DNA from: Williamsia sp. DF01-3
GTDB lineage: Bacteria; Actinomycetota; Actinomycetes; Mycobacteriales; Mycobacteriaceae
DNA: 64,000 nucleotides
Reading direction: 5' to 3'
Assembly (NCBI RefSeq): GCF_023051145.1
Contig: NZ_JALKFS010000001.1
Coordinates: forward strand, 1-64,000
Numbering within the stretch: the first letter of the stretch is position 1; the number at the start of each line of letters is the position of its first letter. The position numbers and the translations under genes are program-made. Below are positions 7,710 through 16,188 of the stretch, one piece after another. Below the pieces are notes generated by a model. It worked only from the letters and a program-made list of their open reading frames with translations. It did not search any database and was not told the DNA's origin.

Positions 7710-8201
7710 TCATAGTTTCGGGGCGAGTCGTCGAGCCCATATTTCTCGCACCGCGATAGCGATCAACACCACGCCCATGGTGAGGATCGTGTCGAACTCG
7801 ACGGTGTCCAGGACACCGGGAGTGGCCAGCAGCAGCAGTCCAAACGCCACGCACGGCGCGGCGACCGTCACAATTCCGGGTAGCACCTTGCGTGCTGAGA
7901 TCGCCTCAACGACAGCGGCGATGAGTACCGCGCCGAACGCGATCGCTGACCACAACTCAGGATCGGTCCACGGGTCGTACGACGAGCTTGCGAAGTTGGC
8001 GATGCCTACGGGTGAGTCGGTCAACCCGGTATACGCCGTCCAGCCATATTCCTTGGTGAAAGAGGTCGCACCGATGTAGTTGCCGTATCTGCTCACACCC
8101 GTCCAGGTGATGCCGCCAGCAAACATTGTCGCCACCATAAAGACCCACCACGCAGCGTGGCCGGTGATGCGGGCGAGTGAGAACACGCGGTACCGGGTCA
8201 T
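7710..8201 (-). CDS. Multi-pass membrane protein, unknown
   Basis: From the ATG at 8201 the product has 163 residues and about four membrane helices: AAWWVFMVATMFAGGITW near 15-32, then three in the C-terminal half (WSAIAFGAVLIAAVV, VTVAAPCVAFGLLLL, TILTMGVVLIAIAV). An extracytoplasmic loop between helices 1 and 2 is aromatic and polar. An in-frame start at 8294 would add a basic, non-hydrophobic stretch; neither start has a strong ribosome site. No family is recognised. It is convergent with the XRE gene. Confidence 0.55.
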   Translation of the reverse strand: MTRYRVFSLARITGHAAWWVFMVATMFAGGITWTGVSRYGNYIGATSFTKEYGWTAYTGLTDSPVGIANFASSSYDPWTDPELWSAIAFGAVLIAAVVEAISARKVLPGIVTVAAPCVAFGLLLLATPGVLDTVEFDTILTMGVVLIAIAVREIWARRLAPKL

Positions 8202-8433
8202 GGCCACAAGTGTTGCAGGGCCAGAAGTCTTGGGATGGTGGTCGGTCGAACGGCTTACTGCCCGTTCTTGATCCCGGCGGGCGAGTGGCGGCATTGGTAG
8301 CGCTACAACGCATGAGGGCGATCTCTGGGTAATGTGCAGGGTGTCAGATTGGCGTCGGACACTTTTGGGCAGTTCGTCTTGATCCTTGTGTGGGTCGAGG
8401 CGTCTGTTGGTGTCGCTATGGAAGGAAATCGTT

Positions 8434-9159
8434 ATGCCGGGGATGAGTGCGGGATGGGGCCTGAATGCGGGATCGCGTGCAGTAGGGGGTGCGTTGACGG
8501 TGGTGTCGGCGGCCGCGGTATTGACCTTGGGGGGTGTGGGGTTTGCGGGGGCTGATCAGCTGGTCCCGGCCAAGCCGGACTTGATCGCGGGGCCTTTCGA
8601 GCAGGTCCAATCGATTGACGGTACTGGGCTGCCGGGAGAGCCGAATTACGCGACGCGTAGCGGCGTTCCGAGTATCGGCCCGGCGTACGGCTACACCGTT
8701 CGGGTGACATCGGAGAAACTTCCAAAGGCCGGGCTTGACCCCAACAACCCGCCCAGGGGGTACTGGAACCAAACGGTCCGGATCAACCCGAAGGCCCCCA
8801 AGGTCGTGGGTGGATGGTCGAAGAACGTGCTGCCGGTCAACCCGGCGACGGGTAAAGCGGAAGTGGGGTTTCTTGGCACCACTCAGGGTGAGGGCGGAAC
8901 GCTGAAGGTTGGTTTTTCCCGTCAGTACCGGGTGAAAATCGAAAGTGCCACGCCGATCAACTACCTCGTTGTCAACAAGGGTGGCACCAATTACCTGGGC
9001 ATTCAGTACAAGTTTGTGTACTCAGTGCAGTACACGACTCACGGCACGGTGGCCGGAATCCCCTGGGGGGACTTAGATCCTAACCAGTGGCAGGCTGCCG
9101 ACGACACGTTCATTCGGTCGTTATTCGACCAAAATGTGCCGATCCCCAGCATCAAGTAA
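8434..9159 (+). CDS. Secreted protein with signal peptide, MspA-like features uncertain
   Basis: The 241-residue precursor begins at ATG 8434, placed by the GGAAGGAAA ribosome site. An Ala/Val-rich signal peptide ends near GFAGADQ (about residue 40). The mature protein is beta-rich with repeated Gly/Asn/Thr-rich segments and no Cys. Length, signal peptide and beta-rich make-up recall mycolata porin-type or other envelope proteins, but I cannot confirm the MspA family from sequence alone. A clear terminator follows at 9186-9212, so it is monocistronic. Confidence 0.6.
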   Translation: MPGMSAGWGLNAGSRAVGGALTVVSAAAVLTLGGVGFAGADQLVPAKPDLIAGPFEQVQSIDGTGLPGEPNYATRSGVPSIGPAYGYTVRVTSEKLPKAGLDPNNPPRGYWNQTVRINPKAPKVVGGWSKNVLPVNPATGKAEVGFLGTTQGEGGTLKVGFSRQYRVKIESATPINYLVVNKGGTNYLGIQYKFVYSVQYTTHGTVAGIPWGDLDPNQWQAADDTFIRSLFDQNVPIPSIK

Positions 9160-9185
9160 CACTGCTCACCAACCATCACCACAGC

Positions 9186-9212
9186 GGGTCCGGACGATTG
9201 CCGTCCGGGCCC
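9186..9212 (+). terminator. Intrinsic terminator after the secreted protein gene
   Basis: The stem GGGTCCGGACG / CGTCCGGGCCC (one G-T pair) with a 5-nt loop is followed by GTTTT on the plus strand, 27 bp past the stop. Confidence 0.8.
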
Positions 9213-9400
9213 GTTTTGCACCTAACGTGACGACTGTGTTGCGGTAGCTCGAGGTTCTGTCCGTTACTCACGACGGATAAGGCGGCGGAGGGTACTTCGA
9301 ACCTGGTACATGGTCGTGTCGGTCTGACCCTATTCGATCGTATGTGCGATAAAATAGTGTCGGAGTGGACGACAGGTCCCGACTTGAAAGGGCGTGCACG

Positions 9401-9871
9401 GTGGATCCTCTGACCCTGATTGCGACTGCGGTTGCGCTGGGCGCATCGGAAGGTGCTCGTGAGACAGCGCAGCGTGCTGTCTCTGACGCCTACGGGGCCT
9501 TGAAGAGCTACATCACGACCCGGTACGGTCGCGCGGCCGCCGATGTCGAGGGGGTGGAGTCCGAGCCTGACGAAGAGTTGCGGCGACAGCTTCTCGCGAA
9601 GAAACTGGGGCAGGCCGGCGCGGCGGAGGACGCGGATTTGCTTGCCCTCGCCCAGGAGCTCGTGCGGCAGGTTGCTGAGCATGCCCCTGGAGCCGCGGCG
9701 ACCGTTGGTGTCGAGCTGACGAGAGTCGACGCTGTCGGCAACATCGCGATCACTGACGTTGATACTGGAGGCGGAACCGGCGTGCGAGCAGAAGATGTCT
9801 CCGCGGGCGGGGACATCACGGTTTCCGGCGTCCGCGCGACAGCCCCTGGTGAGCCGCCCCACCCTCGCTAA
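9401..9871 (+). CDS. Helical protein with C-terminal Gly/Asn repeat motif (conflict-system-like)
   Basis: This 156-residue protein starts at GTG 9401 after GAAAGGG. Residues 1-45 (DPLTLIATAVALGASEGARE) form a hydrophobic/helical opening that resembles the N-terminus of actinobacterial proteins found near NLR-like ATPases. The middle is acidic and helical. The end (about 112-150) has spaced G-x-[IV] beta motifs (VGNIAITDVDTGG, AGGDITVSGV). It is followed 41 bp later by a gene whose N-terminus carries a similar motif (TAGRDNITQMNNY). Short matched motifs in neighbouring genes are a hallmark of bacterial amyloid-type signalling pairs; that link is my inference. Confidence 0.5.
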   Translation: MDPLTLIATAVALGASEGARETAQRAVSDAYGALKSYITTRYGRAAADVEGVESEPDEELRRQLLAKKLGQAGAAEDADLLALAQELVRQVAEHAPGAAATVGVELTRVDAVGNIAITDVDTGGGTGVRAEDVSAGGDITVSGVRATAPGEPPHPR

Positions 9872-9912
9872 GCGCATCGGCAGACGACATTGCTACCGAT
9901 GCGCGCAACTCC

Positions 9913-10557
9913 ATGACATCGTCACAATCTAATGTGACCGCTGGGCGCGACAACATCACACAGATGAACAACTACGAGAGCCCCGTCGACAGTGGGAACA
10001 AGGGGCGAGTACGAGCCGTCACCGCGTGGGTCGAGCAGACACCGATCGACGATAGGTTGTGGACTGTCAAGGTGCACAACGGCACTCGGGGCCCGATTAC
10101 CGATCTTGTCGTCGATGTCTATCTCGTCGACGCCGACGGGAACCGCACAGGTGGTGATTGTGTGCCAGCGAAGCAGCGCATTTCCCTTGGTGACCTCTTC
10201 GCGCGCCTCCTTCCGCAGTTCTTGTCGCCGGGACTTGGAGCCATCGGTGCGCAGCAGATGCAGGCGAACCCGTGGATGCAGGGATTTCCACAGGGCGGAA
10301 TGCCAGATCTGAGTGCGTACGGGGGAATGATGGCAGATCAGCTGTCTAGCCTTCCCCAACTTAGGGCGAGGCTTGCACAAGAACAGGCAGGTATGAGGGA
10401 CACGTTCCCCAAAGTGGTTTCCTCGCAACAGGAAACACAGGTTCTCTACTTCGCCGAGATTGGTGACCAGGTGTGGGTTGATATCGCATTTGACGATGAA
10501 GATGGCCAGCGGTGGTTGCGCCGTTACGGAAAGGCTCCGACGCCAGTCGTGGAGTGA
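9913..10557 (+). CDS. Unrecognised protein with N-terminal TAGRDNIT motif
   Basis: The protein has 214 residues. It opens with a polar, Asn-rich stretch (SNVTAGRDNITQMNNYESP) that echoes the C-terminal motif of the preceding gene. A beta-sandwich-like region follows at about 30-85 (VRAVTAWVEQTPIDDRLWTV). A Gly/Met/Gln-rich middle (about 100-150) leads to a C-terminal segment ending in FDDEDGQRWLRRYGKAP. It has no signal or membrane segment. The two genes are probably co-transcribed. The beta part resembles domains of unknown function seen beside conflict-system genes; no enzyme motif is seen. Confidence 0.5.
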   Translation: MTSSQSNVTAGRDNITQMNNYESPVDSGNKGRVRAVTAWVEQTPIDDRLWTVKVHNGTRGPITDLVVDVYLVDADGNRTGGDCVPAKQRISLGDLFARLLPQFLSPGLGAIGAQQMQANPWMQGFPQGGMPDLSAYGGMMADQLSSLPQLRARLAQEQAGMRDTFPKVVSSQQETQVLYFAEIGDQVWVDIAFDDEDGQRWLRRYGKAPTPVVE

Positions 10558-10679
10558 GGCGTTTCGACCAACTTAGTGCTTAGAGGGTCTACTTGCCTGG
10601 CTGACTCGGTTCGCGGGCCCGAAGGGGCCTCGCCGCAAACCAGGATGATGACGAGCGCGGGATCCCCACCAGTACGTTG

Positions 10680-10745
10680 TCAAGTTTACTTGACATAATC
10701 ATTGATATCGGCTTAATGCATTGCGCTGCAACATCTTTCGTCACG
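10680..10745 (+). repeat. Dispersed two-palindrome element, copy 1
   Basis: The first palindrome TCAAGTTTACTTGA (10680-10693) is perfect and runs into TTGACATAAT. A conserved middle (ATATCGGCTTAATGCATTGC) and a half of the second palindrome (TTTCGTCAC, 10736-10744) follow; the second arm is lost. It lies in the 384-bp gap 10558-10941 between convergent genes, where I see nothing else. Other copies are at 24571, 41485, 51401, 57588 and 60171. Confidence 0.75.
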
Positions 10746-10941
10746 GGAGCCACAACTGATTTACTGGGCCGTCAGGTGGGCTTCACCAGTGCGGTCAGAG
10801 CTTCGACTTGTGAAGTATCCAGTGGGCGGCACCCGAAACGCGTACCTTCAGCGCCGTAACGCCCGCCGTGGTGTGCACCGCCGGCGCCTCGAGTTCTGGG
10901 TCGGAGTCCAGGCGGCCACCTCCCACCGATCTCTGCCGATG

Positions 10942-11625
10942 TCAGAGGAGTGCGGCGACCTTTTGGGCGGTCTCTTTGGCGGATCCTGGATTTTGGCCGG
11001 TGACGAGATTGCCGTCCACGACGGCGTAGGAGACGAACGGTAGTTTGGCCTTCTCGTAGAGCGCGCCACGCTGTTTGGCGGCTTGCTCGGCGTTGTAGGG
11101 AACGAGCTTGTCGACTCGCGCCAGTTTCTCTTCCTGCCAGGCGAATCCGGTCATCTTCTTACCGGCGATCAGGTATGAGCCGTCGGAGAGTTGGGTGTTG
11201 AGCAGGCCGCAGTAGCCGTGGCAGACCGAGGAGACGATGCCGCCGCGTTCGTAGATCTCGCGGGTGATGCTCTGCAGGCCAGGGCTGTCGGGAAAGTCGT
11301 ACATGACCGCGTGGCCGCCGGTAAAGAAGATCGCATCGTAGTCGGAGGCGTTGATGTCCTCGGGCCGGTGCGTGTTCTCCAGCAGTGCCATTTTGGCTGG
11401 GTCGGCGCGCCAGGCTTTGGCTGTCTTATCGTAGTTGGGGAACTTCAGGGCGCGAGGCTCCAACGGTACGGCGCCACCGGCTGGGCTGACCAGGGTTTGT
11501 TCGAAGCCTCGCTCCTCGAAGACGTGCCAGGCGTGGGTGAGCTCGGAGAGCCACAGGCCAGTCAGGTGCTCGGGGTCATCGTAGTGACCGACGTTGGTGA
11601 CGACATTCAGAATGCGTCTGGGCAT
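10942..11625 (-). CDS. DJ-1/PfpI superfamily protein (class I glutamine-amidotransferase-like)
   Basis: The protein has 227 residues, the size of Hsp31-like/DJ-1 proteins. The nucleophile elbow is at about 133-138 (SSVCHGYCGLL, Cys followed by His-Gly). An early Glu (LWLSELTHAW, about 27) matches the conserved acidic residue, and FFTGGHAVMYDF (about 99-110) is the typical strand before the elbow. Relatives act as glyoxalase III, deglycase or chaperone, so a role in detoxifying reactive aldehydes fits the neighbouring aldehyde dehydrogenase. It is on the same strand as the esterase 149 bp upstream. Confidence 0.85.
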   Translation of the reverse strand: MPRRILNVVTNVGHYDDPEHLTGLWLSELTHAWHVFEERGFEQTLVSPAGGAVPLEPRALKFPNYDKTAKAWRADPAKMALLENTHRPEDINASDYDAIFFTGGHAVMYDFPDSPGLQSITREIYERGGIVSSVCHGYCGLLNTQLSDGSYLIAGKKMTGFAWQEEKLARVDKLVPYNAEQAAKQRGALYEKAKLPFVSYAVVDGNLVTGQNPGSAKETAQKVAALL

Positions 11626-11773
11626 GCCCGCCCTTCCTTCTGTTGGTGGAGTTAGCTGGCGCAGTCGCCGTGGTCTTCGTCTGAACTGCTTCGAACGAGG
11701 GGGTCATGACACCTGCCTGAACCCTAAGTCGTGGGTCGTTCCCGACTTGAGAGACGGCTGCCAGACCGTGTCT

Positions 11774-12742
11774 CTACTGCAGCGCGGTCCTCAGGGCGTC
11801 GATCGCGAGGTGCCGTGCGACGTTGGCGCCCTTGGTGTCTCGCAGACTGTCCAGCAGAAGGAAGTCATGGACCATGCCCGCTACCCGCACTGAGGTGACG
11901 TCGACTCCGGCTTCGCGCAGCTTGTTGGCGTACTGCTCGCCTTCATCGCGCAGCACGTCGGCCTCGTCGGTGATCACCAGGGCCGGTGGCAGTCCCTTGA
12001 GGTCCTCGAGTGAGGCCTGCAGGGGAGAGGCATACTTCTCGGTGCGCTGGGCCCGGTCGGTGGTGTAGGCGTCCCAGAACCATTGCATACCCTCGCGAGT
12101 GAGGTAGTAGCCTTCGGCGAACTGTAGGTACGACGGAGTGTCGAAGTCGGCGTTGGTGACGGGGTAGAGCAGCACCTGGGCTTTGAGGTCGATGCCGCCG
12201 CGGTGTTTGTTCATCAGGGCGAAGACCGCGGACATACAGCCGCCGACCGATTCGCCGGTGACTGCGATGCGGGAGGTGTCCAGGCCGTGCTCGGAACCGT
12301 GTTGGAGCACCCACTGGCCCACGGCATAGTTCTGCTCGACCTGGGTCGGGTAGCCCTTCTCTGGGGCCCGGTCATAGACCGGGAAGACTCCCGCCGCCCC
12401 CGCACCGACTACGAGTTCACGGAATAACCGGTCGTGGGTGTGTTCGTCACCGAACACCCACCCTGCGCCGTGGATGTAGAACACCACCGGCAGCGGGCCC
12501 TGGGCCCCTGCCGGTCTGATGATGCGTGTACGCACGGTGCCCCACTCGGCGGCGTCGACGTCCACCCACTGCTCGTCGACCTCGGGACGCTCGACACCTT
12601 CACCACTTTGCAAGTCCGAGAGGATCTTTCGGCCCTCGTCCGGCGCAACCTCATAGATTCGAGGGTGCGGGTCAGTCTGTTCGCACAACTGCTTCGCCTC
12701 AGGCTCGAGGACGGGGCTGATGGGGGTCGGCAGGTCAGTCAC
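11774..12742 (-). CDS. HSL-type alpha/beta hydrolase (acetyl esterase/lipase family)
   Basis: The 322-residue protein has the hormone-sensitive-lipase signature: oxyanion box HGAGW at about 91-95, nucleophile GESVGG at about 165-170, acid in DEADVLRDEG near 265-270 and His in MVHDF near 294. No signal peptide, so it is cytoplasmic. It probably hydrolyses small esters. It is transcribed toward the DJ-1 gene and away from the TetR gene's 3' side. An inverted repeat (ATGTG / CACAT, about 12792-12810) upstream may be a control site. Confidence 0.85.
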   Translation of the reverse strand: MTDLPTPISPVLEPEAKQLCEQTDPHPRIYEVAPDEGRKILSDLQSGEGVERPEVDEQWVDVDAAEWGTVRTRIIRPAGAQGPLPVVFYIHGAGWVFGDEHTHDRLFRELVVGAGAAGVFPVYDRAPEKGYPTQVEQNYAVGQWVLQHGSEHGLDTSRIAVTGESVGGCMSAVFALMNKHRGGIDLKAQVLLYPVTNADFDTPSYLQFAEGYYLTREGMQWFWDAYTTDRAQRTEKYASPLQASLEDLKGLPPALVITDEADVLRDEGEQYANKLREAGVDVTSVRVAGMVHDFLLLDSLRDTKGANVARHLAIDALRTALQ

Positions 12743-12865
12743 GAGGTTCTCCTCTGTGTGCTGGGCACTGGCGGAAGTCGGAGGCGTTCAAATGTGTGCA
12801 TCGCTCACATGAGGTTAACGCGGGCGCCGGGGAGAGTCAACGGGTTGCGGCCCGACCGGATCGGG

Positions 12866-13456
12866 TCAGGGCCGGTTAGTTCCCGCCTGGGCTGCGAGAA
12901 CGGCGATGAGCGACGAGCGCACCTGGGCGACGGTGTCGTAGATCGAGGAGCTGATGAGCTTGCGATCGAGGTAGAGGTAGGCCATGCCGTGCACCAGGCC
13001 CCAGCCGCCGAGGGCGAGGTCGATGGGGTCGGAGTTGGGAAAGACCCCGGTAATGGCCGCCGCCAGCAGTTCGTGGACCGCGGCGGCTGCCTCGAGGCGC
13101 TCCTGGCTCTCGTGATCGCATTCGTTGCCGAACATCAGCCGAAACAGTGCCGGTCGGCGCAACGCGAACTCGACGTAGGCGGCGCCGAGGTCGGCGAGTT
13201 CGTCCACGGTGCCCGGGAGGTCGCGGTCGCGGGACAGGTCATCCTTCAGATCACGCAATCCCTGGGCGGCCAGGGCGGATTCGAGCGCATCACGGTCGGG
13301 GAAGTGGCGGTACGGCGCAGTCGCAGAAACGCCGGCTTCGCGGGCAACCGCGCGAATGGAGAACGATTCACCGCGCTCGAGCATGCCCATCGCGGTGGTG
13401 AGTAGCGCGGCCCGCAAATCACCGTGGTGATAACTCTTCTTGGTACTGGCGGGCAT
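12866..13456 (-). CDS. TetR-family repressor (WHG-type C-terminal domain)
   Basis: The 196-residue protein has an N-terminal HTH (about 10-56; IRAVAREAGVSATAPYRHFPDRDAL) and a helical ligand domain with the GWGLVHGMAYLY segment typical of TetR_C_33/WHG regulators. It is divergent from the acetoacetate-decarboxylase/ALDH/SDR operon, with 183 bp between starts. Two inverted repeats sharing CATTG/CAATG half-sites lie in that gap, so it likely represses itself and the operon. An AGGAGG-like site precedes its ATG. Confidence 0.9.
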   Translation of the reverse strand: MPASTKKSYHHGDLRAALLTTAMGMLERGESFSIRAVAREAGVSATAPYRHFPDRDALESALAAQGLRDLKDDLSRDRDLPGTVDELADLGAAYVEFALRRPALFRLMFGNECDHESQERLEAAAAVHELLAAAITGVFPNSDPIDLALGGWGLVHGMAYLYLDRKLISSSIYDTVAQVRSSLIAVLAAQAGTNRP

Positions 13457-13476
13457 GTGCAGGTCCTCCTTTCTTA

Positions 13477-13501
13477 GTCATTGTGCTGGGGACTCAATGA
13501 C
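13477..13501. promoter_or_regulatory. Inverted repeat, candidate TetR operator
   Basis: GTCATTG (13477-13483) and CAATGAC (13495-13501) form a perfect 7-bp dyad with 11-nt spacing, just upstream of the TetR ATG. A second dyad with the same half-sites (CATTG-AG-CAATG, 13566-13577) overlaps the operon promoter. Confidence 0.5.
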
Positions 13502-13565
13502 CGTCGTCACGGGCCCGGCGAACAGCGCCGGAGACTTCGCTCGACCCTGGGCAGAATCGCTCGCG

Positions 13566-13606
13566 CATTGAGCAATGTTGACGGTGTCTACATTGCAGCC
13601 TACCCT
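13566..13606 (+). promoter_or_regulatory. Promoter with overlapping operator for the ADC-ALDH-SDR operon
   Basis: TTGACG (13578-13583) and TACCCT (13601-13606), 17 bp apart, fit -35/-10 elements. The dyad CATTGAGCAATG (13566-13577) abuts the -35 box, a good place for repression by the divergent TetR protein. Confidence 0.5.
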
Positions 13607-13639
13607 GATGTAAGCGCCGTACACATACAAGGAGTTGCC

Positions 13640-14566
13640 ATGACGCCGTCGAAGACCGAGCAGAACATCGAGGTAGTAGAGGTCGACCTGGGTGGCCGTA
13701 CTGTGAGCGTTCCCAAGGGTGGGCTCTATGACCGATACCGCATGGACACCGACCTAGATGAGGTCGGCAAAGACCCGCGGGTACGTAGTGTCGATTTCTT
13801 TCGGACGTTGCCCAAGACCGAGGTTCAGTCGGCGATCGGGCCGACCCGGACCCCAAACTTTTACTATGCGATGTCTCGGGCGCAGATCGTCTATCTGGCT
13901 CCGACCAAGGCGCTGCGATCCCGGCTGCCCGGTGAGCTTGATCCGTTGCAGATCGCTCCGGGCATCGGATTGTTCTCGGTGGTGTTCTTCCGCTACGACG
14001 TGTGCGACATCGATTTCTACACCGAGGCCACCGTTGGTATTGCCGTGCGACCGGCCCGCCACGGCAGCTTGGGATCTGTCGATGCCCTCTCGGCGCTGTC
14101 TAACGACTCCATGCACGCCTATGTGTTGTCGCTGCCGGTCAATACCCACATCGCGCAGGTCCGTGGTCACGATGGATACGGATTCCCCAAGTGGCTCACC
14201 GATATTGACGTCGAGATCAACAACCGTGAAGTCGATGCGAGGGTGGCCAATGATGATGGTGGTACCGACATCGCGTTGACGGTGGCCACGCCCACACAGA
14301 AGAGGGTTCCCAGCGGCACGAGCGTGTCCACGCTGATCTCGTATACACAGCTTGGTGGTGCGTGGAACGCGACGCTGAGCCAGACCAACACGCTCTCTGC
14401 AGGCAGTCGGATATTGCCGCGGGATGTGAACCTCGAGCTGGGTTCGGGCCGCCTGGCCGATGATGTGCGCTCCTTGTCGCCGATGAGACCGCTGCGGCTC
14501 GATGTGGCCACCGAATGCCAGAACGCTTTGCACATCCCCGTCCCGGTCTCGCTCCCGGAGAAATGA
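13640..14566 (+). CDS. Acetoacetate decarboxylase-like protein
   Basis: The 308-residue protein starts at ATG 13640 after AAGGAG. It shows the acetoacetate decarboxylase (ADC) family pattern: FSVVFFRYDVCDIDFYTEATVG, VLSLPVNTHIAQVRG and GYGFPKWLTDIDVEI. The Lys in FPKW sits where the Schiff-base Lys of classical ADC is found; the second Lys that tunes its pKa is replaced by Trp, so the chemistry may differ from acetoacetate decarboxylation. Its stop overlaps the ALDH start (ATGA), indicating translational coupling and a shared pathway. Confidence 0.75.
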   Translation: MTPSKTEQNIEVVEVDLGGRTVSVPKGGLYDRYRMDTDLDEVGKDPRVRSVDFFRTLPKTEVQSAIGPTRTPNFYYAMSRAQIVYLAPTKALRSRLPGELDPLQIAPGIGLFSVVFFRYDVCDIDFYTEATVGIAVRPARHGSLGSVDALSALSNDSMHAYVLSLPVNTHIAQVRGHDGYGFPKWLTDIDVEINNREVDARVANDDGGTDIALTVATPTQKRVPSGTSVSTLISYTQLGGAWNATLSQTNTLSAGSRILPRDVNLELGSGRLADDVRSLSPMRPLRLDVATECQNALHIPVPVSLPEK

Positions 14567-16140
14567 GAAGCCCAGTGAACAGTGCCGCGATCTCTCCTCA
14601 CGTCAACGCCAGCCGACTGAAATCCCTCACCCGCCGCGTGCAGGCAGCCGATCCCGACGACGTCCTCGAGGTCACCAACGCCATGACCGGCGACGTGCTC
14701 GGCACGATCCCGCACTGCACGCCGGCCGACGTCGCCGCCGCCGCGCAGCGTGCCCGCGGTGTACAAAAGGCATGGGCTGCGCAGCCGGTCGACGAACGGG
14801 CCGCAGTGCTGATGCGCTTTCACGACCTGGTGCTCGCTCGCCAGGACGAAGTCCTCGACCTCATCCAACTCGAGAACGGCAAAGCCCGCCGCCACGCGTT
14901 CGAGGAAATCCTCGACGTATGCCTGGCCTCGCGCTATTACGCCAGAACTGCGGCACACTACCTGCGACCCAAGCGCCGCAAGGGCGTGCAGCTGGCGTTG
15001 ACCAAAGTGTGGGAACTTCATCACCCCAAGGGCCTGGTAGGGGTCATTTCTCCATGGAACTACCCGCTCACCCTCGGCATCAGCGACGCCCTACCTGCGC
15101 TCGTCGCCGGCAACGCGGTGCTCACCAAACCCGATGTGCAGACCCCGTTTGCCGCATTGTGGGCTGTCGAGCTGCTCGAAGAGGCCGGCATGCCGCCCGG
15201 CCTGGTGCAAGTGGTCACCGGCAGGGGATCAGAGCTGGGCACCCCGATCATCGAGAACTCCGACTTCCTCATGTTCACCGGCTCCACCGCTGTCGGCCGC
15301 ACGGTCGCCGCCCAAGCCGGCGAACATCTCATCGATTGCTCGATGGAGCTCGGCGGCAAGAACGCGCTACTGGTTCTTGATGACGCCGACATCGACAAGG
15401 CCGTCGCCGGGGCCGTGCGGGCCTGCTTTTCCAACACCGGTCAACTGTGCATCTCCACCGAACGCATCTACGTCCCGGACGTGCTCTGGAACGAGTTCAC
15501 CGCCAAGTTCGCCGCGGCCACCCTTGCGATGACACTCTCGGCCGGTATCGACTACTCCGGCGACATGGGTTCGCTCGTGTCACAAAAACAGCTCGACACC
15601 GTGGCAAGCCATGTCGAGGACGCCGTCGCCAAAGGTGCGCGCGTACTCGCCGGCGGCCGAGCCCGACCCGACCTCGGGCCGTTCTTCTACGAACCGACCA
15701 TCCTCACCGACGTTGAGGACACCATGACCGTCTACGACCACGAAACCTTCGGGCCGCTGGTGTCGCTGTACCGCGTCACCGACGAGGACCAAGCAATCGC
15801 CCAGGCCAACGACAGCGAGTACGGACTTAACTTCAGCGTCTGGACCTCCGACGAGCAGCGTGGCTACCGCGTGGCCGCGCGACTGCAGACCGGCACCGTC
15901 AACGTCAACGACGCCTACGCCGCCGCCTGGGGATCAATGGATGCCCCGATGGGCGGAATGAAGGCCTCCGGCATGGGCCGCCGCCACGGTGAACACGGCA
16001 TCGTGAAATACACCGAGTCCCAGACCATAGCCATCGAGCGACTGCTGCCCGTCGGCGTTCCTGATGGCATGAACGCCCGGCGCTACGCACAGGTGGCCTC
16101 GCGGGCGCTGCGCCTACTCAAGTGGGTGCCCGGCGTGTAG
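14563..16140 (+). CDS. Aldehyde dehydrogenase, GabD2/succinic-semialdehyde-dehydrogenase-like
   Basis: From ATG 14563 (ATGA overlap with the previous gene) the protein has 525 residues, close to mycobacterial GabD2. Motifs are VISPWNYPL (substrate/cofactor channel), FTGSTAVGR (NAD(P) binding), MELGGKN (catalytic Glu) and NTGQLCIS (catalytic Cys). It oxidises an aldehyde to the acid; the exact substrate is unknown, but the ADC-like and SDR partners suggest a carbonyl-compound breakdown route. A GTG start at 14575 is an alternative. Confidence 0.9.
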   Translation: MRSPVNSAAISPHVNASRLKSLTRRVQAADPDDVLEVTNAMTGDVLGTIPHCTPADVAAAAQRARGVQKAWAAQPVDERAAVLMRFHDLVLARQDEVLDLIQLENGKARRHAFEEILDVCLASRYYARTAAHYLRPKRRKGVQLALTKVWELHHPKGLVGVISPWNYPLTLGISDALPALVAGNAVLTKPDVQTPFAALWAVELLEEAGMPPGLVQVVTGRGSELGTPIIENSDFLMFTGSTAVGRTVAAQAGEHLIDCSMELGGKNALLVLDDADIDKAVAGAVRACFSNTGQLCISTERIYVPDVLWNEFTAKFAAATLAMTLSAGIDYSGDMGSLVSQKQLDTVASHVEDAVAKGARVLAGGRARPDLGPFFYEPTILTDVEDTMTVYDHETFGPLVSLYRVTDEDQAIAQANDSEYGLNFSVWTSDEQRGYRVAARLQTGTVNVNDAYAAAWGSMDAPMGGMKASGMGRRHGEHGIVKYTESQTIAIERLLPVGVPDGMNARRYAQVASRALRLLKWVPGV

Positions 16141-16188
16141 ACACACACCGCCACCACCCCTTCGCAATTCATCGAATGTGAGGAACGA

